Source: Paramecium pentaurelia
Taxonomy: Eukaryota; Ciliophora; Oligohymenophorea; Peniculida; Parameciidae
Direction of reading: 5' to 3'
Length of the DNA: 64,000 nt
Assembly: GCA_905183005.1 (NCBI GenBank)
Contig: CAJJDO010000135.1
Location: 163,292-227,291, forward strand
Below are positions 25,201 to 38,917 of the stretch, piece after piece. Each line of letters starts with the position of its first letter. Position 1 is the first letter of the stretch. The notes beneath the pieces are model-generated. The model saw only the letters and a list, made by a program, of their open reading frames with translations, did no database searches and had not been told where the DNA came from. A program made the translations under genes and the position numbers.

Positions 25201-26499
25201 ATGGCTTATTATAAGTAAAAGAATAAATTCTGCCTTATATTTTTAACCATTACTATTGTTATTTCTTTTTGTGTTGAAATAAGATTGTTTTCGATTAGCC
25301 AGGGATCAAATGCCAGGCCAGTTTTAAGTTTATAATTAAAATTCGAACTTTAATTTCAGCTTGGATTAATACTAATGATATGCTTAATTACTTTTATGTT
25401 TTTAATCATATAAAATCAAAAAGAAAAAGATTTCCTTCATAAAGTATAAGGTAATTATTCAAAAATTTAATGTTATTTTTAGATTTTAGAATCTGATGAA
25501 TGTAAGATTCCTAGATTTGGATGAGAAATCAATTACTGATTGTCGTATAAATATTCGAGAATTTTATATCATCTTATAGAAAAATAAATAAGCCAGTTAG
25601 AGTCTTGTATTAAATTTATTTTGCAATCTGATAAAAATTAAAGGATATCATCGCAATTTTTAGATTACTATAATAATAATATAAATATATAGTTTGAATT
25701 AAAAACAAGGTTCCTCTTCCAAATCTATATAAAATAATGCAACAAAGTAACTTAGTTATGGAATACAAATATTCTTGAGAGCACTTCAAGCACATTTTAG
25801 CCTCTAATTGTATTTAAAAAATTAAAGGCTGATAACTTTGAGAGTCTTCAGTTTATCAATTTTAGAAAAATTATGAATATCAAAAATATTTTAGAGCTAG
25901 TTTCATTATAAAAAATTTTGATAGCTAAACAAAAAAAAGAATAGTTAAAATAAAAAGCACAGTTTTTTCAAAATAAATAGACTAATAAATTTAGTTCTAT
26001 TGACTCTTCATTTGAAAAGCAATTGACAATTCCAAAAGGATAATATTCAAATTCTTCCCAACAATTAAAAATTGATTTAGAAAATCAATTTTAACAATAA
26101 GAACATAATAGAAAATGCAGTTAAAATATCAAATTTCATTAATCTAGAAAATTTGGTATGAAATCTGCTTAAATCAGGATCTTTATAAGATCAATATATG
26201 AATGTGAAAAAGGAGAATTTAAGTGATAATTTGCTAAGTCTTAAACAACAAAGTTCTTTAAAAGAAATGAAAACCAATTCGACTTTTGATACAAGATAAC
26301 TTAAATAATGTATAAAAGTAAATTCTCAAAAAAAATGATAGATTATTAGAAAAATTGGCTTTAATAAATATTTAAGAGCTATTCCAAAACTGCAAAAAGG
26401 TCTTGTAGTAAAATAAATTCTTCAATTTAGTTATGTTATTATATGTTTCAAAAATAAACATTATTTATATATCATGCTATTTATATAGAAATATCTTGA
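25201..26499 (+). CDS. Single-pass membrane protein with coiled, Q/K-rich tail, unknown
   Basis: 381 residues. It starts with a short cytoplasmic leader (MAYYKQKNKF) and one membrane segment (CLIFLTITIVISFCVEI). A helical soluble region of about 330 residues follows, with SITDCQKQISQLESC and KQKKEQLKQKAQF suggestive of coiled coil. The model needs five introns (25328-25359, 25451-25482, 25545-25579, 26156-26177, 26318-26349); with them the coding length is exactly 382 codons, which supports it. A TGA lies in frame just upstream of the ATG. No family recognised. The introns are longer than the local average. Confidence 0.6.
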
Positions 26500-27187
26500 C
26501 TTCATTTTACAATATAAACAGAAGTAGAAACATCTAGATGAGCAGAATATTTCTAAAATCTGGGAATATATTGAAATGTAGATTTTTAGAAATTTTTATA
26601 ATATAATTATTTATATATATAAAACTAATTAAATATCAACCTACTTCTCCATCAACAATTCCTTCAAAACTTACCATATATTTCATTTTTTTTGGCAAAA
26701 TAACATGGTTGAACTTGATTCAAGCCAAATCCAATAATTAAAAATTAACTGATGACATGCTAACTTTTAGAAAATGTGTTATACTGACCTTCAGAAATAT
26801 ATTATTTCTTAAAAAATTTTTTAAGATTTTTCACGAACATGTCTACGATTTATGCTATTGTGAATAAATGATTAACTTAACTTGAACTAATAAATAATTT
26901 AACCTCTTTACCATCCTCATCCATAAGAAATTCTTAACGGCTTTATAAAAATGTATTTTTCAGAAAATTACTAAGCTACCTCATTAAAACAGTTGTAATA
27001 CTTTAAATTGCAATAAATTTTAACTATTAAATTATATATTTGAACTAATAAACATAAATTGAGAAAATAAACAGAAGAAAAATAATCTGAAATAACCAGA
27101 AGACTTAACAACATATATTCGATTATACTTATGACCTAATTAGATAAGGAGACTTTGAATTTTTTAAATCATATTAATAAATAAGAA
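26500..27187. other. Intergenic upstream of gene C
   Basis: 688 bp, AT-rich, no gene recognised. It does not contain the block shared by genes A and B. Confidence 0.5.
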
Positions 27188-30100
27188 ATGATTATAAGCT
27201 TAATTTGGTTGTTGATTATCACAGGTGTTGTTGGGTTCAGAGAGTATTTTCGAGATTATACTACTGTCTATGGATATGTAAATGATTAATGCCCTGAATT
27301 GCATGCACTAAAGCCTGATATGCATCCACATCAATGTGTTTGTAAGTTTAGAGAATATTATAGCTTACGCTTTGATTTGTAAGGATGTCACAGAAGTAAT
27401 AGTAAAAACTGAAGTAAATGGAACTTAACATATATGTCATCCCAGATTCTAACTATGGGGAGCAGGGAGTCCAACAAAAGATAATACTACAGTTCATTGT
27501 GGTTTTGAGGGAGGTGATTAATTAGTAATGGAGTTATAAGCAGATGGACATTATAAATATTATTGTAAATGTAAGTATTGTTAAGTAATAGATTAGCTAT
27601 GACGGATGATAAAAATAAACGATGTTTGATAACGGCTCTTTAATAAGGGTTATTTAGATGCCAATTTTGTAAGCCGCCTTATTATGGAAATGACTGTAAA
27701 AAAACATTATATGGTTTTGATTAAAGGTATACAAATCCTCCAAGATGTATAAATTATATCTATTGAAGAATGTTCTGGATATTGTTTGGAATGTGAAGAC
27801 AGCACAAGTTGTACTAAATGTATTCCTGGCAGAGATAACCTAATATCTAGTGATAAAACATGTTCAATGGGTAAAATATACCCTAATTTTTTTTAGAATG
27901 TTTAGGATTTACAAGTTGTTCTTTAGTTTCTAATTAATATCAATATAGTGGTATTTGCATGTAGGGAACTGTTTTAAACTAAGACCGCTGTTTTAGTAAA
28001 TTTTTAATAATAGCTTATAGGTTGTCCGGAAGGTTGTCTAAGTTGTACTTAAGATCAAATGTACACTTATAAAAGGTCTTGTGATGTCTGCGACCCTAAT
28101 TATTTTAGAGAGAAGTTTAGTAGTAATGAACCGAATATGTATGCATGTTATAGAATAAATTATTGTGACATCTCAAGGTAACTTAAGGTTTCTTTAACAA
28201 CTCTTCCAGACGGATTATATATTTATAATATAAGATGTACTTTATGCGATCCAGGATATATTTATGATAACATTAGTGGATAATGCTTATGTAAAACATA
28301 ATTAGGATATTGCTTTAGGGCTTCCAATAGTAAAATAAAGTTGTTTATTTTTGGACCCATCAGGAACTAATTGTATAGCTTGTTATCCTTGGTATGGATT
28401 ACAATAAAATGGAACATGTTAACTTATAAGTTGTAATCCAGGTTGTTTTACATGTTTGGATACAAATCCTGAAGTTTGTACTACCTGTGATGGCTTTAAT
28501 AATAAAATACTTGATAACGGTAACTGCATCTGTAAACCAAATTATGGTTTAAAAAATGATGTTTGTGAACTGTGCTCTAATGGTTATTGTTAAGAGTGTG
28601 AAAAAGAAGATTTCTATTCATGTACATCATGCACACTTGGAACAAATAGAATATTAGTTGATAAACAATGCATTTGTTAACCTGGATCAATTGAACCTGA
28701 AGATGGTGGTTTAATATGTACTGGTAAATTTATGATATTATAATTAAGTATGTGATTGGTCTTGTTAAACATGTTCTGGTCCAACAAATTATGAATGTAC
28801 TTAATGTCCAGATGAAAGCATTACTAATAGAATTCAAGTAGGCAATTCTTGTCCTTGTAAAACTGGATATTCAGATTATGCAATCGCAGAAGCAAAATGT
28901 GGAAGTATTTAAATCTAATTACATATATTCAGAATGCCATCCAAGATGTTAAACATGTTTCTAAGCAGCTGATGAGACTACAAATTAATATTGTTTAACC
29001 TGTATACCTGGATAAAATCGTATGGTTACGGATACTTTCAATTGTGATTGTAAAGCAAATTATGGTGATTTTGATGGCACTTCAGATGTGTGTCTAAGTA
29101 TTTTTATCAGTTATATTTAGTCTGTGATTATACATGTGGAATATGTAATGATTTTGGACCCACACATTGTACTTATTGCTTAGAAAGCTCAAATAGATAT
29201 TTGACAGCTTTAGGGGAATGCTTATGTAAAACATCATATTATGATGATGGAACAGAAAATATAGAGTGTTAAAGTAATAATAAGTGAAATTATTAGAATG
29301 TCATTATTCATGTTTAAGATGTGCCAATAGTACTGAGTCTAACTCATGTATAGAATGTCCTCCAACTAGAAAACCTAGTGATTCATCAGCAACTTAGTTT
29401 GAATGTCTTTGTTTATCTTCACATTATTTTGATGATGGATTATCACCAACTTGTATAGAATGTGATGTCTCTTGTAAAACTTGTTTTGGTCCTCTTTCAT
29501 CTAATTGTTTAACATGTGATCCAACCTATAGATAACTTGATTTATCATCTTGTATATGTCCAATTGGCTATTATGATGTTGGATAATTAGAATGTGCAAG
29601 TAATTCTATTTTCAAATATTATTAGAATGTCACTACTCTTGCCTTTAATGTTTTGATAATACTGCTGAAGGTTGTATTATATGCTCCATTGATCTTCATC
29701 TTAGAGTATTAAAAGGAAATACTTGCAAATGTATTGATGGATATTATGAAGAATCAGGAACAGCTAAATGCAAAAGTAATTACTTTAATTATATATCTAC
29801 TAGAATGTTCATATAAATGTGAAACTTGTGAGGATTAACCCGAAAAATGTTTGAGTTGTCCTCTAAATTCTTTACGTGTACTTGATTCAGTTAAGGGTTG
29901 CTTTTGTCCAGGAGAGTATTATGATTAAGAAAATGAAATAACTTGTCAAAGTAATATTAATTTATATAAAAGGATGTCATTTCAAATGCAAAGCTTGTGA
30001 TGCATTTAGTGAATCATCATGTCTGTCATGCGATTTAATAGCATTTAGAGAACTTAAACTTAAATAATGTAAATGTTAACCACATTATTTTGAAATGGAA

Positions 30101-33100
30101 GTTTAAGAATGTGCAAGTAATCATTTAACTCAAAATTAGTTTGCAGTGCTTATTGCTATGAATGTATTAATAATTTTGATAATTGTACTTCATGTTAGGA
30201 TGATAGATATTTGGTTGGAAGTACATGTAAATGTAGTTCTAAGTTTCAAGGAGCTTAGATAAGTACATTTGAATTTAATGGAATGGTTAAATGTTAAAGT
30301 AAATCTTTAAATAATTATTAGGATGCCATTATTCTTGTGGAACATGTGGAGGAGTAGAAGAAAATGATTGTATATCTTGTATAGACTCTGATCAAAGGTA
30401 TTAAGTAGGTAACACATGTGTTTGTAAAGAAGGATATTTTGATGCAGGATTACCTGTTTGTTAAAGTATTCATCAATTTTATTTATTAGAATGTAGTTAC
30501 AAATGTAAAGGATGTTTGAAATAATCTGAAATTTGTATTTCTTGTTAAGATAACAGCCTTAGGTAATTTGTTTCAGGTTTCAATACATGTAAATGTAACT
30601 AAAGATATTATGATGATGGATAAAATGAAGTTTGTTAAAGTATGTATTCTTTATAAATAATATAAGAATGCCATTACTCATGTCTTAGATGCAATGAGAT
30701 TGATACAAAATGTGAATTATGCTCGTTTGAATCAAATAGAGTTTACAATGATCAACTATTTTCTTGCGATTGTGGTGTTGGATATTATGATACTGGAGTT
30801 GAAATCTGTTAAAAATGTCATTACTCTTGTTTCAGTTGTAATTCTGGAGATTCTAATTCATGTGGTTCATGTGTTGATTCAATGACTTCAAATAGAGTAT
30901 TTTATAATAATAGTTGTAAATGTCTATTTGGATATTTTGATGATGGTTAATCAATAAAATGTTAAAAATGTGATATTTAATGTTTAAGTTGTATTAATCA
31001 ATCTTACTAATGCTAATCATGTCCATAAACAAGAAAAATAGAAAGTAATTGCAAATGCCAACAGGGATATTATGATGTAGGTTTATAACTTTGTTTAAAA
31101 TGTAATTCAAATTGCTTTACATGTTAATCCACATCAAATAATTGTACATCATGTGATTCTGATTAATTTAGAGAACTTAATTCAATAACTTAAACTTGTG
31201 ATTGTTAAATTGGTTATCTTGAAATTAATGGAATCTGTGAGTAATGTCATTCAAGTTGTAAAACATGTTCGCAATCTTTAAATTTATGTGCTTCTTGTGG
31301 TTAATTTCGATATTTAAAGAATAACGAATGCTTTTGTAATGATGGAATGTATGAATCGATTGTAGATAAATAATGTAAATTATGTAATAAGAGTTGTTTA
31401 ACTTGTGCTTATTCAGATATCTATTGTTTAACATGTTCAATTGATAATTTTAGAATATTTAAATCTGGAAATAAATGTGAATGTAAATTAGGATATTATG
31501 AAAATCCAATTACATAATAATGTGAAGAATGTGCAAAATCTTGTTTAACTTGTTCAATTACATACGATAACTGTTTATCATGTGATACAAATCTGAATTT
31601 GTCTATGATTAACAACAAATGCTTATGTTCATAATCTTATTATTTTGATTCTTTGACTAAATCATGTTAATGTAATATGTTATATTATATAATTATTTAG
31701 AATGTCACATTACTTGTTTAGAGTGTTAAAATAATAGTGAATGTACATCTTGTAGATAAACAACTAGACATTTAGATGAAGATTAAAAAAAGTGTTTATG
31801 TAATGATGGATATTATGAGACCAATTAATCAAATTGTTAATGTATTTAATTATTATAAATTATTAGAATGTCATTTATCATGTGAAACTTGTGTAACTAT
31901 AAATACTAATTGTTTAAGTTGTATGAGTATATACTAAAGAACATTAAAAAATAATAAATGTCTATGTATTGATGGATATTATGATGCAGGAATAGAATTA
32001 TGTTAAAAATGTAATAGTATTTGTAAGACATGTTAAAATTCTGCTTCAACTTGTTTATCTTGTTATGAAATTGAATAAAATAGATATTAATTAGGTGACA
32101 AATGTTTATGTAAATCTGGATATTTTGAATTAAACACAGATATATGTTCAAGTAATCTATGTTTATTTATATTTTAGAATGTTCAAATGAATGTTTAACA
32201 TGTTAAGGCTAAGCTGATTATTGTACAAGTTGTGATATCAATTCTAAAAGAGTTGATTAATCAATTATCCATAAATGTCCATGTATAATTGGATTTTATC
32301 AAGATCAAAATTAGATATGTTAAAGTAAGTATCTATAACTATATTTTAGAATGTCGTATCAAATGTTAAACTTGTATAAATTAGAGTGATTAATGTTTAA
32401 GTTGTAAATTTGAATTAAATTCAAATAGAAAGTCTTTATCTGATTAATGTAATTGTAAAGAAGGCTATTTTGATGATGGAATCTAATTATAATGTTAAAA
32501 ATGCAATCTTAAATGTAAAACTTGTTTAAATGATTCAATTAATTGTGTAATTTGTTCAAATTCAATACGAATAAATCCACCTATCTGTAATTGCATGGAT
32601 GGATATTATGAAGATGAATAATTCACATGTTAAAGTACTTTTTATTTTTAATTAAGTTTGTGCTTATTAATGCAATACTTGTGCAATATCACCTTCAAAT
32701 TGTTTAACTTGTAAACCAGAAAGAATCGGGAATGATTGTAAATGTACTGATGGATACTTTGAATTCGGATCTACATTTTGTGAATGTATTAAGTTCCTTT
32801 AATTTAAATAGAATGTGCATTTTAATGTGCTACTTGTAGTTTAAAATCTTTGAATTGCGATTCTTGTAAAGGTAATAGAATATAAGAACCATAATGTATT
32901 TGTCAACCAGGCTATTTTGATGATCAAATAAATGAAGATTGCTAATTATGTGATAGTGCCTGTTTAGAATGTAATATAAAAGGATGTTTATCTTGTAATG
33001 CTAATAGAATATTAAATGAAGAAATGGATTGTGTTCCTCCACCAAATTCGATTTGGTATAATGATACCCCTTGGTGTTCAAGTAAATTAATCCTTATATT

Positions 33101-36100
33101 TCTTATAGCTTGTGAAGTCGCTGTTGTCAAAGCATATTTATCAGATGATATTAGTAAGATTATTATTCATTTTGATTTTCCATTAAATTCAAAAGGATTT
33201 AATTAATAATTAGAACTAAATAAATGTTTGTAATTATTTGAGTTGAAATCTTTATAAAGTTTTGGTTAAAATTCTTAATGTTTCATTAATCCAAACGATA
33301 ATCATGAATTGCTAATATCTTTAGGAGAAAACTCAAAAATAAATGTTGGAGATGAAATACTATTTATAAGTAATTCTTTATCTCATATTAATTGTGAAAC
33401 TACTTTAAACAAGTTTATCTTTACAACATTATAAATGCCAATAAAACCATTTGCTCCATAAGTTGAATATCATGTACCTGTTCATTAACTCAATCCTTTT
33501 GCAGAAAACTCAGTTTATTTGAAATCAATAAAAAACTATGGAAATAGAAAATTGGATAATATCATTTGGAATTTTTAAGTTGAAACAAATTAAGATACAT
33601 AACCATTAGGTGATTTCATAGATTAAATGAATTTTCTATAAGAATATAATTTATTGATACCCAAATTTACATTACCTAGTGATGCAATTCTAAAATTTAA
33701 GATCTAATATTAAAATTTCATCCATATTCAGTCATATTCAGAATTTATTATATATACCCATTCAGGAGATCTACCATACATTGATATAATTGTAAAACCT
33801 TCATATTTTGTCTATGAAACAATCACTATTGGATTATCAGCTGGCACTTTATTTAAATCGAATTAAGTAGACAATTCTAAATATATGGTCTAACTTAGTG
33901 AAATTGATAGANNNNNNNNNNNNNNNNNNNNNNNNNNNNNNNNNNNNNNNNNNNNNNNNNNNNNNNNNNNNNNNNNNNNNNNNNNNNNNNNNNNNNNNNN
34001 NNNNNNNNNNNNNNNNNNNNNNNNNNNNNNNNNNNNNNNNNNNNNNNNNNNNNNNNNNNNNNNNNNNNNNNNNNNNNNNNNNNNNNNNNNNNNNNNNNNN
34101 NNNNNNNNNNNNNNNNNNNNNNNNNNNNNNNNNNNNNNNNNNNNNNNNNNNNNNNNNNNNNNNNNNNNNNNNNNNNNNNNNNNNNNNNNNNNNNNNNNNN
34201 NNNNNNNNNNNNNNNNNNNNNNNNNNNNNNNNNNNNNNNNNNNNNNNNNNNNNNNNNNNNNNNNNNNNNNNNNNNNNNNNNNNNNNNNNNNNNNNNTGAT
34301 GGATACTTTGAATTCGGATCTACATTTTGTGAATGTATTAAGTTCCTTTAATTTAAATAGAATGTGCATTTTAATGTGCTACTTGTAGTTTAAAATCTTT
34401 GAATTGCGATTCTTGTAAAGGTAATAGAATATAAGAACCATAATGTATTTGTCAACCAGGCTATTTTGATGATCAAATAAATGAAGATTGCTAATTATGT
34501 GATAGTGCCTGTTTAGAATGTAATATAAAAGGATGTTTATCTTGTAATGCTAATAGAATATTAAATGAAGAAATGGATTGTGTTCCTCCACCAAATTCGA
34601 TTTGGTATAATGATACCCCTTGGTGTTCAAGTAAATTAATCCTTATATTTCTTATAGCTTGTGAAGTCGCTGTTGTCAAAGCATATTTATCAGATGATAT
34701 TAGTAAGATTATTATTCATTTTGATTTTCCATTAAATTCAAAAGGATTTAATTAATAATTCGAACTAAATAAATGTTTGTAATTATTTGAGTTGAAATCT
34801 TTATAAAGTTTTGGTTAAAATTCTTAATGTTTCATTAATCCAGACGATAATCATGAATTGCTAATATCTTTAGGAGAAAACTCAAAAATAAATGTTGGAG
34901 ATGAAATACTATTTATAAGTAATTCTTTATCTCATATTAATTGTGAAACTACTTTAAACAAGTTTATCTTTACAACATTATAAATGCCAATAAAACCATT
35001 TGCTCCATAAGTTGAATATCATGTACCTGTTCATTAACTCAATCCTTTTGCAAAAAACTCAGTTTATTTGAAATCAATAAAAAACTATGGAAATAGAAAA
35101 TTGGATAATATCATTTGGAATTTTTAAGTTGAAACAAATTAAGATACATAACCATTAGGTGATTTCATAGATTAAATGAATTTTCTATAAGAATATAATT
35201 TATTGATACCCAAATTTACATTACCTAGTGATGCAATTCTAAAATTTAAGATCTAATATTAAAATTTCATCCATATTCAGTCATATTCAGAATTTATTAT
35301 ATATACCCATTCAGGAGATCTACCATACATTGATATAAGTGTAAAACCTTCATATTTTGTCTATGAAACAATCACTATTGGATTATCAGCTGGCACTTTA
35401 TTTAAATCGAATTAAGTAGACAATTCTAAATATATGGTCTAACTTAGTGAAATTAATAGATATCCTAAAAAGTTGTCTCCTTCAAGATTAAATACATCAT
35501 TAGAAACTAATCCATTTGAAAAAATATAAGCAAATATTACAAAATATACATTAAGTCCAAATTCAACTTATACTTTCTAAGTCATAGCAACTAATTTAAA
35601 TACTAATAAAGTACAATATTAAAATTTGAGTATTGATATTCCATTTGCTGGATTGATCTGCTAATTTAATAACAGAGGAATTTAAAGTATAAGAAAAGAT
35701 TTAAATCTCTAAGTAAAATGCAAAGATTTAGATACAACATATGATTGGAATATTGATCCTGATTTGTATATTTATGTAACTTGCAAGGACTTAACATTAA
35801 ATAATTCTTGCTTAAACTAATAAAAATAAATGATTAATGTTAATGTAACTGATTCAGTTTAATTCATCAAGAAGAATACAATTTCTGTATTTACTGTATA
35901 GGAATGGTCAGTAATAGTAACAAAATTCTAATAAACTTAAAAATTTAATTAAATTATTGTATATCTTGAAGATGATTTTCCTGTTTTAGATTTAGAATTC
36001 AATTAGGGTTATTTAATGAGAAAAGTAAATAATTATGAATAACTTAATTTTACATTTCTAATCCCATTTAATTAAAAACCCTTTTTATTAGATTTATCAA

Positions 36101-38609
36101 TAGCAATCATCTATAACTATGAAATAATAGAAATACTTTAACCAAAATACATTTCTCATCAATTTAAATTATTTAATAGTATTAAAGAGTTAAACTTTGG
36201 TGATAGCATCAGTCTTAAACTTACAGCATAATATACAAACAATATAATGCCTAGTCTAAATACCTTAAAACTTAATATAAATTAACCTCCCTTCTGTTCT
36301 AAATTAATTATTACGCGTTCAAATGATTTAGCACTTACAAATATGATGGTTGCCACTAGTTGTGAATAATCAAATGATTCTCCATATAAATATTAGCTTA
36401 GAGTATTTTTGAGAGAATCAGATTTAACAGATTTTTTGAAGGGATCATCAGATAATTCTTTAATTCTTTATTCATTTCAGTATTAAACTCAATTTTCAAT
36501 TTAAATTCCTACTTCTGTCGATTCTTCAAAAATTGGACTTTTATTATAAGTGCTTGACAGTGGAGGATCAATAACTAATATTTATGAAATGATAACTTCA
36601 AAACCTGCTATCATAAATTGCTCTTAAATATAATTTTAAAATTTGAATTTATAAAACAAGATTTCATTGTTATTTGAAGCTATGAATTAAAAATGTAATG
36701 ATTTACATTACTAAATTTATCTTGATTTGCTTTACTCTTAAATTTTACCAGATTAGAATGATAATACCCTTAAATTTTAGGCTATAAAATTATATAAGTA
36801 GTTTTAAATTTAATATGGATAAAGCAAACCTTAAACTAGATTATTAATTGAAGCAAATTAAAAAAAATGTTATGATTTAAATTCTAACCATTTATTTATT
36901 ACATAAAATTCTAGTGAGAGTAATGTTAATTTATCAAAAAAGATAGAAGACTTAAAAGAAAATATAAAGAAATTAGATTTATCTTTCAATTATCTTCGCA
37001 CAATTAAACAGCAAAGTGAAAAGGAGCTTCTTGAATATAATTATATCTGGAATTAAGAAGTTTTTCAATAACTCTAAAACTCTTAAGAAGGGTTAATAAA
37101 TCTATTATATTATATTGATGAAATATATACCAACTTTATTTCAGTAAATACAAAAAATGCGACAATTTATATGAGTATTAGCGAATTGTTAAAGTATATA
37201 AAATTTATTACAGAAGAAATATAAAATACAATTATGATTAACGAAAAACCCTTAATAGTTTAAGGCCAAGAGGTTATTTGGTAAATAAAAAGAAGAACAA
37301 AATAAATATTTAATTAGCAATTTAATATTGAAGCTGCTTAAGAAGATTATCTGATAGATTTTATCCAATATGAATAAACATCTCTTTAAACTAATCCTTT
37401 AAAATTAACTACAGATTTAGATAATATAATCTAATAATAATTTAATGACAAAACTTTAAAAATTTTTTCAGATAATTACTACTTAATTAATTTAAAAAAT
37501 ATTTATAAAAGCAGATATATATCGTATGGAAATATTTCATCCTCTTATAGAACAAAATTCGGAACTTATGAGATCTGCTCAAATGAATCATAAAAAATTG
37601 AAGAATATGAAATATAGTGTATGTCTAGAACAGTCTCCGGAATATTCCATTAATGTTATTTAAATACAGCCTAAAATGAAGAAACTATAGAATTAACTTG
37701 TGAATGCAATAGTTTTGGGGAAATTTTTTTAATTTCTTCTACAAATTTTAGTTTAGAAGATTTAAAAAATGATACTTCATAACAACATGATCTTTATATC
37801 ATTTCAGCCTAAGTTAATTTATTGCCTTTAATCATATTTACCAGTTCTTTGTCGATATTATTTTTAGGAACATATTCTTTTTAATTATTTAGAGATTTAA
37901 GAGAAAAATCAGAAATTTATGAATAAGATTAAACCATTTTAAGTATTAAAAATTAGAATTATAAAAATTAAATGATTTACAAAGGAAATTAAAGAATCTT
38001 CAAAGAAAAATTAAAGGTATTTTTTAATTTTTTAATTAGTTTATACATCAAACCATATCAATATTTTATTATAAAGATGAAAATATTCAATTCAGTTATA
38101 GAATTTTAGAGGTCTGTTCTTAATTTAATTTGTTGTTAGCATTAAATATTCTAGAGTTTTTTTATTCTAACAGCAAAATATCCCTGATATGCGCTTTTAT
38201 GATCGTAAACCCTCTTATTGTGTTTATTTTGAGAATTATTTATAAAATTATTGAATCAATATATAGATTCAGAAGAATTAATGCAATTATTAGTTAATTG
38301 TTATTAATAATGATATTGATATTACCTAATCTTATCATTATTACTTTTAACTACCTGAGGTATTATTAATTATAATTTAGATTGTAAATTCAATAAGAAA
38401 ATTATTTAATGGCCATAAGCTATTTAGTCAATATTTTGATTTCATAAATCATTATTGAACCAATATCTATATTTGGAAGAATTGCAATTTATCGATTGAT
38501 AGCATCAAGCCTAAAAGAAATGGAACTTAATCCATTATTTCATTTGATGCATTTTTTTGTTATGCATAGTTGTCTTGAAGAAATATTTGATGAATTTATA
38601 AAAATTTGA
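27188..38609 (+). CDS. Gene C: giant REJ/GPS membrane receptor with cysteine-rich array
   Basis: Signal peptide MIISLIWLLIITGVVG. About 27350-33020 encodes dozens of cysteine-rich modules (CxxC, CxC, GYYD). About 33100-36560 is a cysteine-poor region with a REJ-like signature (QANITKYTLSPNSTYTF). About 37680 has a GPS-like motif (ELTCECNSFGEIFLIS). At least five membrane segments follow (VNLLPLIIFTSSLSILFLG; LLLALNILEFF; SLICAFMIVNPLIVFILRI; ISQLLLMILILPNLIIITF; ISYLVNILIS), ending at TGA 38607-38609. REJ and GPS occur together in polycystin-1-type receptors. Introns (22-28 nt) recur in phase 1 at module borders (27342-27363, 27571-27596, 27747-27768 and many more). The N-gap and repeated block 32748-35460 falsely lengthen it. 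Not every exon was verified. Confidence 0.8.
27300..36562. repeat. Right arm of a large inverted repeat (left arm 1-8850)
   Basis: The reverse complement of position 1 onward matches 36562 downward, and similarity continues through both genes to their heads. Identity is nearly complete in the 3' third (1-3400 versus about 31600-36562). It falls towards the 5' ends, where gene A resembles gene B more than gene C. The spacer between the arms is about 18 kb and holds ten genes including gene B. Confidence 0.85.
32748..35460. repeat. Duplicated contig ends flanking a 385-N gap
   Basis: Positions 32748-33911 and 34297-35460 (1164 nt each) are the same sequence, with a handful of single-base differences (for example near 33209, 33293, 33500, 33817), on the two sides of Ns 33912-34296. 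Gene A has one copy of this region, so gene C very probably has one as well. The Ns are an artefact of scaffolding rather than missing sequence. Confidence 0.9.
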
Positions 38610-38917
38610 AAACATATATTTATGTAATATAAAGTTATATAATTTATAAAAATTCAATATAATTTTACATGATACTTTAATAAAATATAAATTAAGTATT
38701 GTAAAGTTTGAATTTCTTATATAATTAGATTTAATAGATTCTTAATATATTTCAAGTTTCTAAAATAGATTAAATATAATCCTTTTTTTTAGACGTCGTT
38801 AATAATTATATTGTTAATAAATAATCAATTATAATATTAGATAAAAAAAATATAATATAAATCTTATTAATAATTATATGATTTGTAATTGATTATTTAT
38901 TATATGTATTTGATTTA
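38610..38917. other. Intergenic between convergent genes
   Basis: 308 bp, almost pure A/T, between the stop of gene C and the stop of the TMBIM gene. No gene or clear terminator structure recognised. Confidence 0.5.

Noticed and set aside
33024..33206. Small 60- and 62-residue ORFs repeated at 1807-2071, 32942-33206 and 34491-34755
   Set aside because: They are fragments of genes A and C (or their antisense) cut by TAA/TAG glutamine codons, repeated because of the inverted repeat and the duplicated contig end.
33898..34369. ORFs made of X residues
   Set aside because: They are produced by the N-run and contain no sequence.
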